A DNA stretch of 64,000 nucleotides from Paludisphaera mucosa (lineage in GTDB: Bacteria; Planctomycetota; Planctomycetia; Isosphaerales; Isosphaeraceae). Under the pieces are notes generated by a model. It had not been told where the DNA came from. It saw only the letters and a list, made by a program, of their open reading frames with translations, and did no database searches. The position numbers and the translations under genes were made by a program. Positions 53,692-63,735 of the stretch are shown here, one piece after another; within the stretch, counting starts at the first letter, position 1, and the number at the start of each line of letters is the position of its first letter. The stretch spans positions 1,116,001 through 1,180,000 of the forward strand of contig NZ_JARRAG010000002.1 of assembly GCF_029589435.1 (NCBI RefSeq), given 5' to 3'.

Positions 53692-55614
53692 TCAAAGATC
53701 CGAGATCTCCCGCGGCGGCAGGGCGGCCCTCAGGGCGTTCAGCACGGCGAGGACGTCGATGACCTCCTGGCTGATCGCCCCGGCGACCGGGCTCAGGTTT
53801 CCGGTCGCCGCGAAGGCCATGCCGACGAGGCTCAGGGCCATGCCGCCCACCGCGCTCTGGAGGGCGATCGCGCGCATGCGGCGGCTGATGTGCATGAACT
53901 CGTCGACCTTCGCGATGGAGTCGTCCATGACGACGACGCCCGCCGCCTCGGCGGCCACGTCGCTGTTCTGGCCGATCGCCATGCCGACGGTGGCGGCCAT
54001 CATGGCCGGGGCGTCGTTGACGCCGTCGCCGACGTAGAGCGTCTTCGCCCTCGCGGTCTCGTCGCGGACGATGGCCAGCTTCTCCTCGGGGCTCTTCTCG
54101 GCCTCGATCACGGTGATGCCGACCTGGCCGGCCAGGTGGCGGACCTCGGATTCGCGATCGCCCGACACGATCATCAGCCGATCGAACTGGTGCCGGGGCC
54201 CCAGGTGCTTGATGAACGACCGGCTCTCGGCGCGCGGGGCGTCGCGGAACCGCAGGGTCGCCGCGTAACGGTCGTCGATCGCCACCACGCACTCCAGCCC
54301 CCCGGCGGCGGGAGCGACCTGGTCGACGCCCGCGATCCCCTGGGCGATGAGCTTGCCGCGGCTCGTGATCTGCAATCGGCGGCCGGAGACGGTCCCGAGC
54401 AGCCCCCGGCCCGGCTTCTCGCCCACCTCGACGGCCTCGGCGAGCGCGAGCCCGGCTTCCTCCGCGGCCCTGAGGACGGCCCGCGCCAGCGGATGCTTGG
54501 AGTACCGCTCCAGACTCGCCACGAGGCTCAGCACCTCGTCGGTGTCGAAGCCGGGCGCGACGAGGCGTTCGGTGAGCTTCGGTTCGCCGTACGTCAAGGT
54601 CCCGGTCTTGTCGAAGATCGCGGTCCGGCACTCGGCGATCTGCTCGAGCACGACGGGGCTCTTGATGATGATGGCCCGCCGGGCGCAGAGGGAGATGGAG
54701 CCGATGACGGCGATCGGGATGGCGATGAGCAGCGGGCAGGGCGTGGCGATCACCAGCACCGCCAGGAAGCGGACCGGGTCGCCGCTCAGCGCCCACGCCG
54801 CGAGGGCCACCGCGATCGCGATCGGGGTGTAGATCGCCCCCAGGCGATCGCCGAGCCGACGCAGTCGCGGACGCTTCTCCTCGGACTCGCGCATGACGTC
54901 CATGATCCGTGCGAACCGCGAGTCGGCGGCCCGTCGGGTCGCCCGGATGGTCAGGGCCGAATCGCCGTTGATCGCGCCCGAGATGACCGTCGAGCCGGTG
55001 GTCTTCCGCATCTGGAACGGCTCGCCCGTGAGGAACGACTCGTCCATCAGGCCGCGGCCCTCGACGACCACGCCGTCGACGGGACAGACGTCGTGCGGGA
55101 AGATCACGAGCGCGTCCCCGGCGGCGACGTCGGCCAGGGCCACGTCGAGGATCCGCCCGCCTTCCTTCCGGTGGGCGATCGAGGGCGTCCGCCTGGCCAG
55201 CGCGGCCAGGACCGACGACGCGCTCCGCAAGGCGTAGCCTTCGAGGGCCTCCCCCCCCGCCAGCATCAGGACGATGATCGAGCCCGCCAGGTACTCGCCC
55301 AGGAGCACCGACGTGATGATCGAGACGCCCCCCAGCAGGTCGGATCCGAATTCCCGCCTCCAGACCTTCTGGAGCAGCTCATAAAGGAGGGGAACCCCGC
55401 CCAGCACCAGCGTCGCCAGCAACGGGAGCTGGTAAGCCGTCGGGCTCGCGCGGAGGGCGAAGCGGAGCGCGAGGTGCAAGAGGATCGCCAGGATGCTGAA
55501 GGCCGCGATGACCGTGGTCTTGCGGCGTCGGGCGGCGGCGAGCCCGTCCCGCCACAAGTTCTTCGCCTTCGGTTCCTGATCGGCCGTCGGGGGATCCGTC
55601 GCCTTGACGATCAT
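53692..55614 (-). CDS. P1B-type heavy-metal-translocating ATPase
   Basis: The 640-residue pump has all P-type ATPase motifs. The actuator TGE is at 196-198 ([10 protein letters not shown]), the phosphorylated Asp335 is in DKTGTLT, the P1B-specific HP is in [12 protein letters not shown], and [10 protein letters not shown] forms the hinge. Eight hydrophobic segments are arranged as in metal pumps. The metal-binding motif in the sixth helix is T291-P-C-P-L rather than CPC or SPC, and no N-terminal HMA domain is present, so the metal (Cd, Zn, Co or Fe) cannot be assigned. There is no adjacent metal regulator. Confidence 0.92.
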   Translation of the reverse strand: MIVKATDPPTADQEPKAKNLWRDGLAAARRRKTTVIAAFSILAILLHLALRFALRASPTAYQLPLLATLVLGGVPLLYELLQKVWRREFGSDLLGGVSIITSVLLGEYLAGSIIVLMLAGGEALEGYALRSASSVLAALARRTPSIAHRKEGGRILDVALADVAAGDALVIFPHDVCPVDGVVVEGRGLMDESFLTGEPFQMRKTTGSTVISGAINGDSALTIRATRRAADSRFARIMDVMRESEEKRPRLRRLGDRLGAIYTPIAIAVALAAWALSGDPVRFLAVLVIATPCPLLIAIPIAVIGSISLCARRAIIIKSPVVLEQIAECRTAIFDKTGTLTYGEPKLTERLVAPGFDTDEVLSLVASLERYSKHPLARAVLRAAEEAGLALAEAVEVGEKPGRGLLGTVSGRRLQITSRGKLIAQGIAGVDQVAPAAGGLECVVAIDDRYAATLRFRDAPRAESRSFIKHLGPRHQFDRLMIVSGDRESEVRHLAGQVGITVIEAEKSPEEKLAIVRDETARAKTLYVGDGVNDAPAMMAATVGMAIGQNSDVAAEAAGVVVMDDSIAKVDEFMHISRRMRAIALQSAVGGMALSLVGMAFAATGNLSPVAGAISQEVIDVLAVLNALRAALPPREISDL

Positions 55615-55770
55615 GGCCGCGGAAATCCTGAGGAGCGCCCGTGTCGCCGGCCGCGCCCGCGGGGCCTGCCGTACGTCGAAGGCCCCGGGCCCGTTCCGGA
55701 GGAGCGTCAGCTCGCACCCTACGCCGCCCCGGCCGCCATCACAAGGACCTCCCCGCCCCGCGGCCGGCGA

Positions 55771-57354
55771 TCAACGACGGTAGAGGAACGGGGCGTGCGA
55801 CCAGCTCCAATGGTCTCGGGGCTGGACCTGGTTCCAGCGGTGGGCCTCGAAGGCGACGCAGGGGACGTGGACCAGGAAGGCCGCCAGCGCGAGCCCGCCC
55901 AGCAGCGCGACGCCGCGCCGGCGAGCCGCCAGCGCGGCGGCCGCGGGCGTCGCCAGCAGGGCGAGCAAGGGGACGACGTCCGTCGCCAGCCTCGAGCCGT
56001 AGCAATACCCCCCGGGCCAGTCCCACCAGGCCGCGATCATGACCACGTGGAGCGTCACGGCGGCCAGGCCGAAGGCGCGCCAGCCGGGCGGCCCCGCGAG
56101 CACCTCGCGCCGGCCTCGGATCGCCCGCAGCATCCAGGCGACGACCCCGGCGACCGCCAGGATCGCCCAGGGCTGGTACACGAAGATCCCCCGCCCGGGG
56201 CTGAACAGGACGCCGAGCGTCGGCCGCAGGGCGAAGAACGACCAGAGCGCGGCGGTCGAGTGGTTGTTGATCGTCGCCGGGCCCAGCAGGTTGTGATAGA
56301 CCGACCAGTAGAAGAGCTGCCAGGGCGCCAGCGAGAGCACGCCGAAGAGGCCCAGCCACAGCCCCCGCCGCGGCGAGCGGATCAGGACCCACAGGCCGAA
56401 CACGCCGAACAGCAGCGCGGCCGTCGGCCGGCACGAGAGCATCTGCGCCAGGGCGAACCCCTGGAAGGCCGTCCCGCGTCGGCCCGGCTCGCCCCGGGCG
56501 GCGAACTCGACGAGGAGCGCCGCGAGCAGCCACGCGACGACGCCCCCGTGCTGCCAGAGCCCCAGGCCGACGGTCGTGAACAGGCTGCTTCCGGTCGCCA
56601 GGAAGAGGGTCGTCGCGACCGCCCCCCGGGTCGATCCCAGCCGGGTCGCGGTCAGGAAGAAGAGCCCCAGCGCCAGGGCCGCGACGGCCGATCCGGTCGC
56701 CTTCTCCAGGTACTGGAGCGTCCGCGTCGAATCCAGGTCGGCCCCCAGCGCGTACGCCGGCGCGACGGCCGCCAGGGCGAACGGGACCATCCCCGGCGGG
56801 TACGTCGAGACGATGCAGCCGTCGACCACCTGGAAGCAGTAGCACGAGGTCCCGTCCGGCCCGCGCAGCAGGGGCGGCCGCAGGCCCTCGAACTCGGCCA
56901 GGTCGACGTCGCCGTCGCGCAGCAGGCTGACGGCCGTCGGCACCACGGGCCGCGTGTCGAACGTCCCCAGCTGCGTGCCGTTCGCGGCCTCGAACAGGAA
57001 GAACGGACCCGCCGCGAACGCCAGCGCCGCCCGCCAGGGGAGCGTGCCGCCGCCCTCGGCCCACGCCTCCACCTCGCGCCACGCGCGGCCCGACCAGTCG
57101 CGGACGCGGCGGCGGTACGCGGGGCTGATCGCGAATCGGGCGGCCGCCGCGACCGGGCCGAGCAGCGGACCGAACCGCGCGTTCGTCCCCGCCCGCAGCC
57201 AGGCCGCCGTCCCCGCCAGGGCGACGGCCCAGATCAGGGCGTCCAGCGCGACGGCCGACCGCGGCCGGGCGGCCCCGACCCGCGCCGCGAACCGCCGCGA
57301 CGGCCGCGCCGCGGATTCACGAACCGTCGCGGCACCGCGATCGAGCCCATCCAT
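55771..57354 (-). CDS. polytopic membrane protein, GT-C-glycosyltransferase-like
   Basis: The 527-residue protein has an N-terminal basic segment and about eleven hydrophobic segments. The first large loop has features (PVVPTAVSLLRDGDVDLAEF, CFQVVDGCIVSTYPPGMVP) that in several bacterial membrane proteins precede polyprenyl-phosphate-dependent GT-C glycosyltransferase folds. Later WPGGYCYGSRLATDVVPLLA contains a conserved-looking GSRY/GSRL motif near the C-terminus. I cannot assign a donor or acceptor. ATG at 57354 was chosen; an in-frame start at 57441 would add 29 basic residues. Confidence 0.7.
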   Translation of the reverse strand: MDGLDRGAATVRESAARPSRRFAARVGAARPRSAVALDALIWAVALAGTAAWLRAGTNARFGPLLGPVAAAARFAISPAYRRRVRDWSGRAWREVEAWAEGGGTLPWRAALAFAAGPFFLFEAANGTQLGTFDTRPVVPTAVSLLRDGDVDLAEFEGLRPPLLRGPDGTSCYCFQVVDGCIVSTYPPGMVPFALAAVAPAYALGADLDSTRTLQYLEKATGSAVAALALGLFFLTATRLGSTRGAVATTLFLATGSSLFTTVGLGLWQHGGVVAWLLAALLVEFAARGEPGRRGTAFQGFALAQMLSCRPTAALLFGVFGLWVLIRSPRRGLWLGLFGVLSLAPWQLFYWSVYHNLLGPATINNHSTAALWSFFALRPTLGVLFSPGRGIFVYQPWAILAVAGVVAWMLRAIRGRREVLAGPPGWRAFGLAAVTLHVVMIAAWWDWPGGYCYGSRLATDVVPLLALLATPAAAALAARRRGVALLGGLALAAFLVHVPCVAFEAHRWNQVQPRDHWSWSHAPFLYRR

Positions 57355-57670
57355 AAGCCTGACGCCTCGGCCGAAACCCCCGAACGAAGCCCGCGGACGC
57401 CCTATCCTGATCGACCCGCCCGCCCGAGCCCGTGAGCGCATCGGGCCGTCCCGCGACGCCGTCGGGCTCGCCGGCGGAATAATCGGCAGGACGCGCGCTC
57501 GTGAATGCGGTCGGATCGACGCGACGATCCCGGTCGCGCCCAGGACGCTCGATCACGCCGGTCGCGCCGATTTTCCTTGCATATGAGAATTCAGCCGACT
57601 TGTAATGTCTCTGAATGAACCCGGGGCGGACGCCGGCGGAAAGAGGTCACCCTTCACCAGGAGGACGCAC
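57355..57670. other. divergent intergenic region
   Basis: The 316 bases between the minus-strand membrane protein and the plus-strand aldo/keto reductase hold no supported gene. A promoter candidate for the reductase lies at 57577-57606. The rest is GC-rich without visible repeats. Confidence 0.5.
57577..57606 (+). promoter_or_regulatory. candidate promoter of the aldo/keto reductase gene
   Basis: TTGCAT and TGTAAT are 18 nt apart in the only AT-rich part of the intergenic region and about 65 nt upstream of the start codon. A reasonable sigma-70-like match, untested. Confidence 0.35.
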
Positions 57671-58651
<981 letters not shown>

Positions 58652-58748
58652 GCTCGACGCTCCGGGGCGCGCGGCCGTGGAACGCGCGGCCGGATCCGGT
58701 AGCATCGAGGCTCGTGGGGAGAGGTCGAAACGTCGGGCCGGGGGACGG

Positions 58749-59462
58749 ATGATGGACGCGACGCCGGTGGTTCCCGGTCTCTGGCAGGTGAAGCTCGGCT
58801 TCGTCAACGCCTTCATCCTCGACGCCGGCGACGGCCTGGCCCTGATCGACGCCGGCGTCCCGGGCGGCGCGCCGGAGATCCTCGACGCCGTCCGCGCGAT
58901 CGGCGGGCGGCCCGACGACGTCCGCCGCATCCTGGTGACGCACTGCCACAGCGACCACTCGGGGAGCCTGGCCGAGCTGAAGCGCGAGACCGGCGCCCCG
59001 GCCGTCATGCACCCCGTCGACGCGGCGATGGTCCGCGAAGGTCGGGCGATCCGCCCGCTCACCCCCGCGCCCGGCCTGATCAACGCCCTGGTCTGCCGGT
59101 TCCTGATCGGCGCGGCCCCCACGACGGTCGAGCCCGCCGAGATCGAGGTCGAGGTCGAGGACGGCGACGCGCTCCCCGGCGGCCTGCGGGCGATCCACGT
59201 TCCGGGCCACTGCGCCGGCCAGGTCGCCTTCCTCTGGGCCGAGCACGGCGGCGTGCTGATCGCGGCCGACGTCGCCGCGAACGTCTTCGGCCTGGCGCTC
59301 AGCCCCATGTACGAGGACATCGAGGCGGGCCGACGGAGCCTGAGCAAGCTCGCCGGCCTGGAGTTCGAGGTCGCCTGCTTCGGCCACGGCAAGCCGATCC
59401 CGTCCGGCGCGTCGCGCCTCTTCGCGCGGAAATGGCCGGCGGCCCAGACGGCGAGCCGGTAG
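58749..59462 (+). CDS. metallo-beta-lactamase-fold hydrolase
   Basis: The 237-residue protein has the MBL metal motif T-H65-C-H67-S-D69-H70-SG and the later ligands IHVPGHCAGQV, AADVAANVFG and CFGHGKPI. The set is complete for a binuclear enzyme. The compact size and layout match the glyoxalase II-like/general MBL hydrolases; the substrate is unknown. A second ATG immediately follows the first. It follows the aldo/keto reductase gene by about 100 nt on the same strand. Confidence 0.92.
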   Translation: MMDATPVVPGLWQVKLGFVNAFILDAGDGLALIDAGVPGGAPEILDAVRAIGGRPDDVRRILVTHCHSDHSGSLAELKRETGAPAVMHPVDAAMVREGRAIRPLTPAPGLINALVCRFLIGAAPTTVEPAEIEVEVEDGDALPGGLRAIHVPGHCAGQVAFLWAEHGGVLIAADVAANVFGLALSPMYEDIEAGRRSLSKLAGLEFEVACFGHGKPIPSGASRLFARKWPAAQTASR

Positions 59463-59632
59463 CACGCCTCGGCCTCGAAACGCCGCGAGCATTCCGGGCG
59501 GAAAGCGCCGAAAACGTTTGGCGTCCGCCTGCGCCGCGGATAGGATCAGGAGCGCACGTCGCTTCACATCACCCGAGCGGATCCGGATCGCCGCGACGGC
59601 CCCGGGGATCTCAGCTCACGAGAGGCGCGCGA

Positions 59633-60358
59633 ATGAGACCGACGACCTGGCTCCTGATCATGGCGACGGCGTCCGCCTGCGCGGGGTGCGGCCGGCAAGA
59701 CGCGGAACAGCCGCCGCGCGAGGCGCCCGGGCCCGCGTCCGCCGACCCGCCGCCGACGGCCGAGCGAGGAGACCGCCCGATGGCCGGCCGGAACGACGAC
59801 CTGGCGGGGCTCGCCGCCGAATCGCCCTTCATCTTCGTGGGCAAGGCGTCCGCGGCGGCCGCCGAGAAGGATGCGCGGGGCCTGATCATCACCCGCAACA
59901 AGTTCGCCGTCGAGCGCGTCGTCGTCGGCGACCCGGCGACGAAGGACGTCGTCCTGACGACCCTGGGCGGGACGCTGGGCGCCGAGACGACGACGGTGTC
60001 GGGCATGCCGACGTTCGCGGCGGGCCGGACGTACCTCGTCTTCACCGACCTGAAGCGCACCGCGTACAACCCGATCACCGGGAATCGTCGGGGCGTCTTC
60101 CGCATCGTCGACGGCGCCGTCTATTCGTACGAGGGCCGGCCGGTCGTCGGCGTGGAGGGGGGGCGGGCCCGGACGGGCGACGCGGTCGCCGAGGAACCGG
60201 GCGAGGGCCAGGCCCGCGAGAAGGCCGCCCCGACGGCCGACGACCCCAAGACCAGCGGCTCGATCGTCTCGGCCGAACGCGCGGCCGCCGACGGGGCGGG
60301 GGCGCCGATGCGGCTCGACGACTTCCTCAAGGCCGTCCCCATCGTCGCGGGCCGATAG
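59633..60358 (+). CDS. exported, probably lipid-anchored protein
   Basis: The 241-residue protein starts with a short hydrophobic leader ending in SACAGC19; the -1/-2 residues fit a lipobox but the -3 Cys is unusual, so lipidation is likely rather than certain. The mature part has a Pro-rich linker and a domain of about 110 residues (SPFIFVGKASAA, FAVERVVVGDPATKDVVLTT, RTYLVFTDLKRTAYNPITG, GVFRIVDGAVYSYEGRPVVG). I do not recognise its family. It ends in a charged Ala/Asp-rich tail. The gene lies 23 nt upstream of the metzincin-like protease gene, so they form an operon. Confidence 0.78.
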   Translation: MRPTTWLLIMATASACAGCGRQDAEQPPREAPGPASADPPPTAERGDRPMAGRNDDLAGLAAESPFIFVGKASAAAAEKDARGLIITRNKFAVERVVVGDPATKDVVLTTLGGTLGAETTTVSGMPTFAAGRTYLVFTDLKRTAYNPITGNRRGVFRIVDGAVYSYEGRPVVGVEGGRARTGDAVAEEPGEGQAREKAAPTADDPKTSGSIVSAERAAADGAGAPMRLDDFLKAVPIVAGR

Positions 60359-60381
60359 CCCGCATCCCGGAGGATCGTTCC

Positions 60382-61365
60382 ATGACGAATCGCAAGCGCG
60401 TCCTCGCGGCGGTCCTCTTCGGGATCGGCTCGCTGGCCGTCTCGACGGCCTCCGCCTACGTCTACTGCGGCTTCCACGACCGCCGGTACCAGATGCGGGC
60501 CTACCACTTCAACTCGGTCTTCTGGGTCGACCAGCTCGTCGCCGAGGCCGAGAAGTGGAACCGCGTGCATCCGGTCCTCAGCATCGACCGCACCCTCAGC
60601 CGGACCATCCCGGTGGGCAAGGACGGCCAGAGCGTGATGGGCTGGCTCTCCGAGGCCGACCTGAACCGCGCGTACGGCCTCTCGTGGGTCGGCAGCGTGG
60701 GCTGGACCATCACGACGACCGACGGCCGATGCGGGCGGTTCCTCGAATCCGACATGTTCTTCAACCCGGCCGTCACCCTGTTCACGCCCCAGACGACCGT
60801 GCCCTACAGCCTGGGCTTCCAGGAGATCGCGCTCCACGAGCTGGGCCACGCGGTGACCCTGGACCACGAGGACGGCGGCCTCTCGGTCATGACGACGAAC
60901 AACGCGGTGAGCGACGTCCTGCATCACAACGACAAGGTCGGCTGGATCCGGTCCGCGGCGCAGAAGTTCAACCCCCTGCCCACCCCGCGCGACGACATGG
61001 GCGTCTTCCCCATCCGCAACGGCGCGGGCTCGAAGATCTACAGCACCCTCTCGCCCGCCACGGTCGCCCGCGGCGCGGATGTGACGATCCAGAACTTCAG
61101 CGTGGAGAACCTCAGCTCCGTCTTCCCGTTCGAGAACCCCACCTACCGACTGGTTTTGGAAGAGGTGAGCTCGGGGGCGGCGACCGACCTCGGCACCTTC
61201 TTCTGGGGACGGTTCGAGCCCTTCACCGGCTGGTCCGGGAACCTCACGTACACGGTGCCGTCGAGCGTCGCCCCGTCGCAGTACCGCGTCGTCGCGATCT
61301 TCCAGGGCCAGGACGGCGACGCCACCAACGATCGCGCCGTCTTCGGGACCATCCGGGTCCGATAG
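60382..61365 (+). CDS. exported metzincin/matrixin-like zinc metalloprotease
   Basis: The 327-residue protein has a signal peptide (VLAAVLFGIGSLAVSTASA) and the extended zinc motif H152-E153-LG-H156-AVTLD-H162, followed by the Met-turn candidate SVM170TT. This spacing (HExxHxxxxxH) is the metzincin pattern, although the Gly usual before the last ligand is replaced. The C-terminal half (about 215-327) is an Ig-like/CARDB-type beta domain (GADVTIQNFSVENLSSVFPF, APSQYRVVAIFQGQDGDATN). The preceding lipoprotein gene ends 23 nt upstream and GGAGG precedes the ATG, so the two are co-expressed. Confidence 0.85.
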   Translation: MTNRKRVLAAVLFGIGSLAVSTASAYVYCGFHDRRYQMRAYHFNSVFWVDQLVAEAEKWNRVHPVLSIDRTLSRTIPVGKDGQSVMGWLSEADLNRAYGLSWVGSVGWTITTTDGRCGRFLESDMFFNPAVTLFTPQTTVPYSLGFQEIALHELGHAVTLDHEDGGLSVMTTNNAVSDVLHHNDKVGWIRSAAQKFNPLPTPRDDMGVFPIRNGAGSKIYSTLSPATVARGADVTIQNFSVENLSSVFPFENPTYRLVLEEVSSGAATDLGTFFWGRFEPFTGWSGNLTYTVPSSVAPSQYRVVAIFQGQDGDATNDRAVFGTIRVR

Positions 61366-61546
61366 ACGGAGAGGCGGCCTCGCCCCGGACCCGACCTCGA
61401 CGAAGGCCGGTCCGAGCCGAGCGAAGCCATGGGACGAAGGGGCGGGAAGGGCGGCGTCGGCGCGACCCTTCCCGCCGGCGCGCCAGGTCGGGCGGGATCC
61501 CGAAAGGGGGAGGCGGGAGCCCGGGCCTGGCGGGGACGAGGCCCTG

Positions 61547-62200
61547 TCAGGTGTTCCTGGTGCCGAAGACGCCGCCCAGGGGGCCGAACGCCGCGACGTA
61601 GGAAGGCAGGATCCCCGTGACGCCGTGCGACCCGATCGCGAGGGCCTGGGTGCGGACGGCCTGCATGTTCGCCTGGAGTTCGGCGGGCGTCGTGGCGTTG
61701 CCGATGGCGTTCTCCATCAGCTCGGCGACCGAGAGGGCCCCTTCCGCGGGGTCGGTCAGCGCGGGGTTGAGGCTCGTCAGGGCGGTCTGGTTGGAGAGGC
61801 CGACCCCGCCGGTGGGGTTCGTCGCGCCCAGGCCGCGGCCGTAGGGCAACTTGATTTCCAGGGCGCTCATCCGGGCGTCGAGGTTCGCCAGGCCCGTGCC
61901 GGCCTGGTACTGGTAGCTCTGGGCGCCCATGCCGTAGGTGCCCAGGCCGACCTTGGCGTAGAAGGCGTCGGTGAAGCCGTGCTGGCGGTTGTAGACGTTC
62001 GTCACGTTCCGGATGAAGCTCGTGATGGCGACGTCCACGTCGTGCTGCACGGTCGCGTAGGTCCGGCTGGTGAGGACGAACGCCCCCTTCAGGCCCAGGG
62101 TGTTGGCGCCGCCCAGGGCGGCCGGGAACGAGAAGCCGCTCAGGAGGGCGCGCTCTTCCATCGGCGCCAGGCGGTCGGGAACGAATTGATGCTTCTTCAT
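61547..62200 (-). CDS. small LExR-type surface protein
   Basis: The 217-residue protein has the N-terminal motif LAPMEERALLSGF (11-23), the same type as in the giant protein and the esterase, after a basic KKHQF lead. The rest is Ala/Gly/Asn/Thr-rich with helical segments (YATVQHDVDVAITSFIRNVT, GALSVAELMENAIGNATTPA) and no enzymatic motif. ATG at 62200 was chosen because GGGAGGG lies 8 nt upstream. The function is unknown; a surface or extracellular location is inferred from the N-terminal motif. Confidence 0.75.
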   Translation of the reverse strand: MKKHQFVPDRLAPMEERALLSGFSFPAALGGANTLGLKGAFVLTSRTYATVQHDVDVAITSFIRNVTNVYNRQHGFTDAFYAKVGLGTYGMGAQSYQYQAGTGLANLDARMSALEIKLPYGRGLGATNPTGGVGLSNQTALTSLNPALTDPAEGALSVAELMENAIGNATTPAELQANMQAVRTQALAIGSHGVTGILPSYVAAFGPLGGVFGTRNT

Positions 62201-62841
62201 GTGATTCCCTCCCATGTCAGGACCGGGATCGGGGGGGCGACCTCGCCTCCCCGCACGTCCGGGCGAGCTTCGTCGCGTCCGCCGGACTTGCGAGCGAGCC
62301 GCCCGAATCGAGCGGCGTAAACCCCTTCTCATCCTTCTCTCGCCCGCTGGACGGCCACAATTACCACCATGAATAACGCCACGCAATGAGTTTGCGGGTT
62401 TTTCTCGATGCGCGCTTAGTCCTTAGGGCGCAGCAGGATAATCATCATAGAATAGAATTGGATGATGACCCGCGAATCCACGCGATGAGCGCATCGCCGT
62501 GAATTGCGCGATTGCGCGCCACGCGGGGTCGACGTGGGCCGACGGCCGGCGCCGCCGCAGGACGTTCGACGTCCTCCCGGATCCGGTCGCCCTGGAAGCG
62601 GCGAATCTTCGCGGCCGACGCGGGCCCGACCCCCGAAGAGAAGACGCGGAATCTCGGCGCCCTGCGCCCTCGTCTTCGCCGCCGGCCGTCTCTCCCCACG
62701 CCGAGGCCCGATCGAGCCTTGATTCATCTGAGGACGCCGTCAAGTATCCCGGAGTTTGGGACATGGCTCGACGATCGGGCCGGAAGGCTGCGTCGCTCGT
62801 CGTCCGGGGCGGCCGTCCGGCCCCGGAGGACGGGAGGCCTC
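62201..62841. other. long intergenic region between divergent genes
   Basis: No gene is supported in these 641 bases. The part at about 62340-62470 is clearly AT-rich (up to ten A/T in a row broken only by single G or C), in contrast to the GC-rich surroundings, and is the likely control region of the divergent genes. Reading frames in the rest are Arg-rich with no start signals. Confidence 0.5.
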
Positions 62842-63435
62842 ATGGAGTTGAAGACGCGTCGGCCTCACGACGTTTCGTGCTTCCTTGGCGGGCTCGTCCT
62901 CGCCAATACGATCCCCCACATGGCGGCCGGCATCTCGGGGAGCCCGTTCCAGAGCCCCTTCGCGACGCCGCCCGGTGAGGGCCTGTCGTCGGCGACGGTG
63001 GACGTCCTTTGGGGGATGTTCAATCTGGCCGTCGCCTACGTCCTGCTGGTCCGCGTCGGCCGCTTCGAGCTGCGGCGGACGAGGCACGCCCTCGTCGTGG
63101 GCCTCGCCATGCTGCTCTCGGCGCTCCTGCTGGCGAACCGGTTCGGCCGCTTCCACGGGGGCGACCTGCGACCCGAAGGGCCCCGAGCCTCCTGGAGCGC
63201 CGGGGGGCCGACCCGCCGTCGACGACTCGCTGTGACGTCGCCCTTTTTGCGGCGGGCGAACTGCGAGGCGGTTCCTGAAGGTGTTCAGGCGGGGCCCTCC
63301 GACGCCTTCCCCCCTCGCGGGGAAGGCAGACCCCGCAGGGGTCGGATGAGGGGGAAGACGAGCAGACGCACCTGCGGGATTCGCAAGCGAGCGCCACGAG
63401 GGTTCGGAGGGATCTCGTGCTCGTCTTCCCGCTAG
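62842..63435 (+). CDS. small membrane protein with a doubtful C-terminal extension
   Basis: The first 110 residues read like a genuine protein with about three membrane segments: FLGGLVLANTIPHMAAGISG, the polar SPFQSPFATPPGEGLSSATV, VLWGMFNLAVAYVLLVRVG and VVGLAMLLSALLLANRFGRF, ending in HGGD. Such proteins usually stop soon after this last motif. Here the frame runs on for about 90 residues of Arg/Pro-rich sequence that translates a REP-like repeat (63303-63364). The shifted frame instead stops at 63235 after a more natural tail. A frameshift or lost stop near 63170 is therefore likely. The annotated end is the formal stop of the open frame. Confidence 0.6.
   Translation: MELKTRRPHDVSCFLGGLVLANTIPHMAAGISGSPFQSPFATPPGEGLSSATVDVLWGMFNLAVAYVLLVRVGRFELRRTRHALVVGLAMLLSALLLANRFGRFHGGDLRPEGPRASWSAGGPTRRRRLAVTSPFLRRANCEAVPEGVQAGPSDAFPPRGEGRPRRGRMRGKTSRRTCGIRKRAPRGFGGISCSSSR
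63303..63364. repeat. REP-like hairpin unit
   Basis: CTTCCCCCCTCGCGGGGAAGG is followed by the GACCCCGCAGGGGTC arm and GATGAGGGGGAAGACGAGC, the inverted form of the lead seen at 6013. It is the only copy that falls within an open reading frame, the doubtful tail of the membrane-protein gene. Confidence 0.78.
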
Positions 63436-63735
63436 GCGGGGGGCGGATCGATCGCCGGCGTCCGGCGGCCGCCGCCCTCGGCTCACGCCGCCGAACGCCC
63501 CCGGAATCTCGATTTCGAATTGCGCGAGTGGATGTAATGTACTAGATGGGGGACGATCCCGCCTGAACGAGCATGCGGCTGAAGGAGAAAGCAGAGTGAC
63601 GACGAATTCGACAACGCTCGATGGGAATAACGCTTCTCGTATTTCGGACTCAAAATGATGTAAAATCAAGACTTGGGTCGAATCTCAAATTGGCTCCATT
63701 CGACGAATGAAGCCAATTCGAAGCCACCTTTCGGG
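63436..63735. other. intergenic region, AT-rich
   Basis: Exactly 300 bases without a supported gene. From about 63520 to 63730 the base composition drops well below the genome average. An imperfect inverted repeat of about 16 nt (GAATCTCAAATTGGCT / GAATGAAGCCAATTCG) at about 63679-63722, just after the stop of the right-edge gene, could form a weak hairpin at its 3' end. Confidence 0.5.

Noticed and set aside
62416-62841. Short frames on both strands in the 62.2-62.8 kb gap
   Set aside because: No ribosome binding site, no hydrophobic or conserved pattern, Arg-rich products; treated as non-coding.
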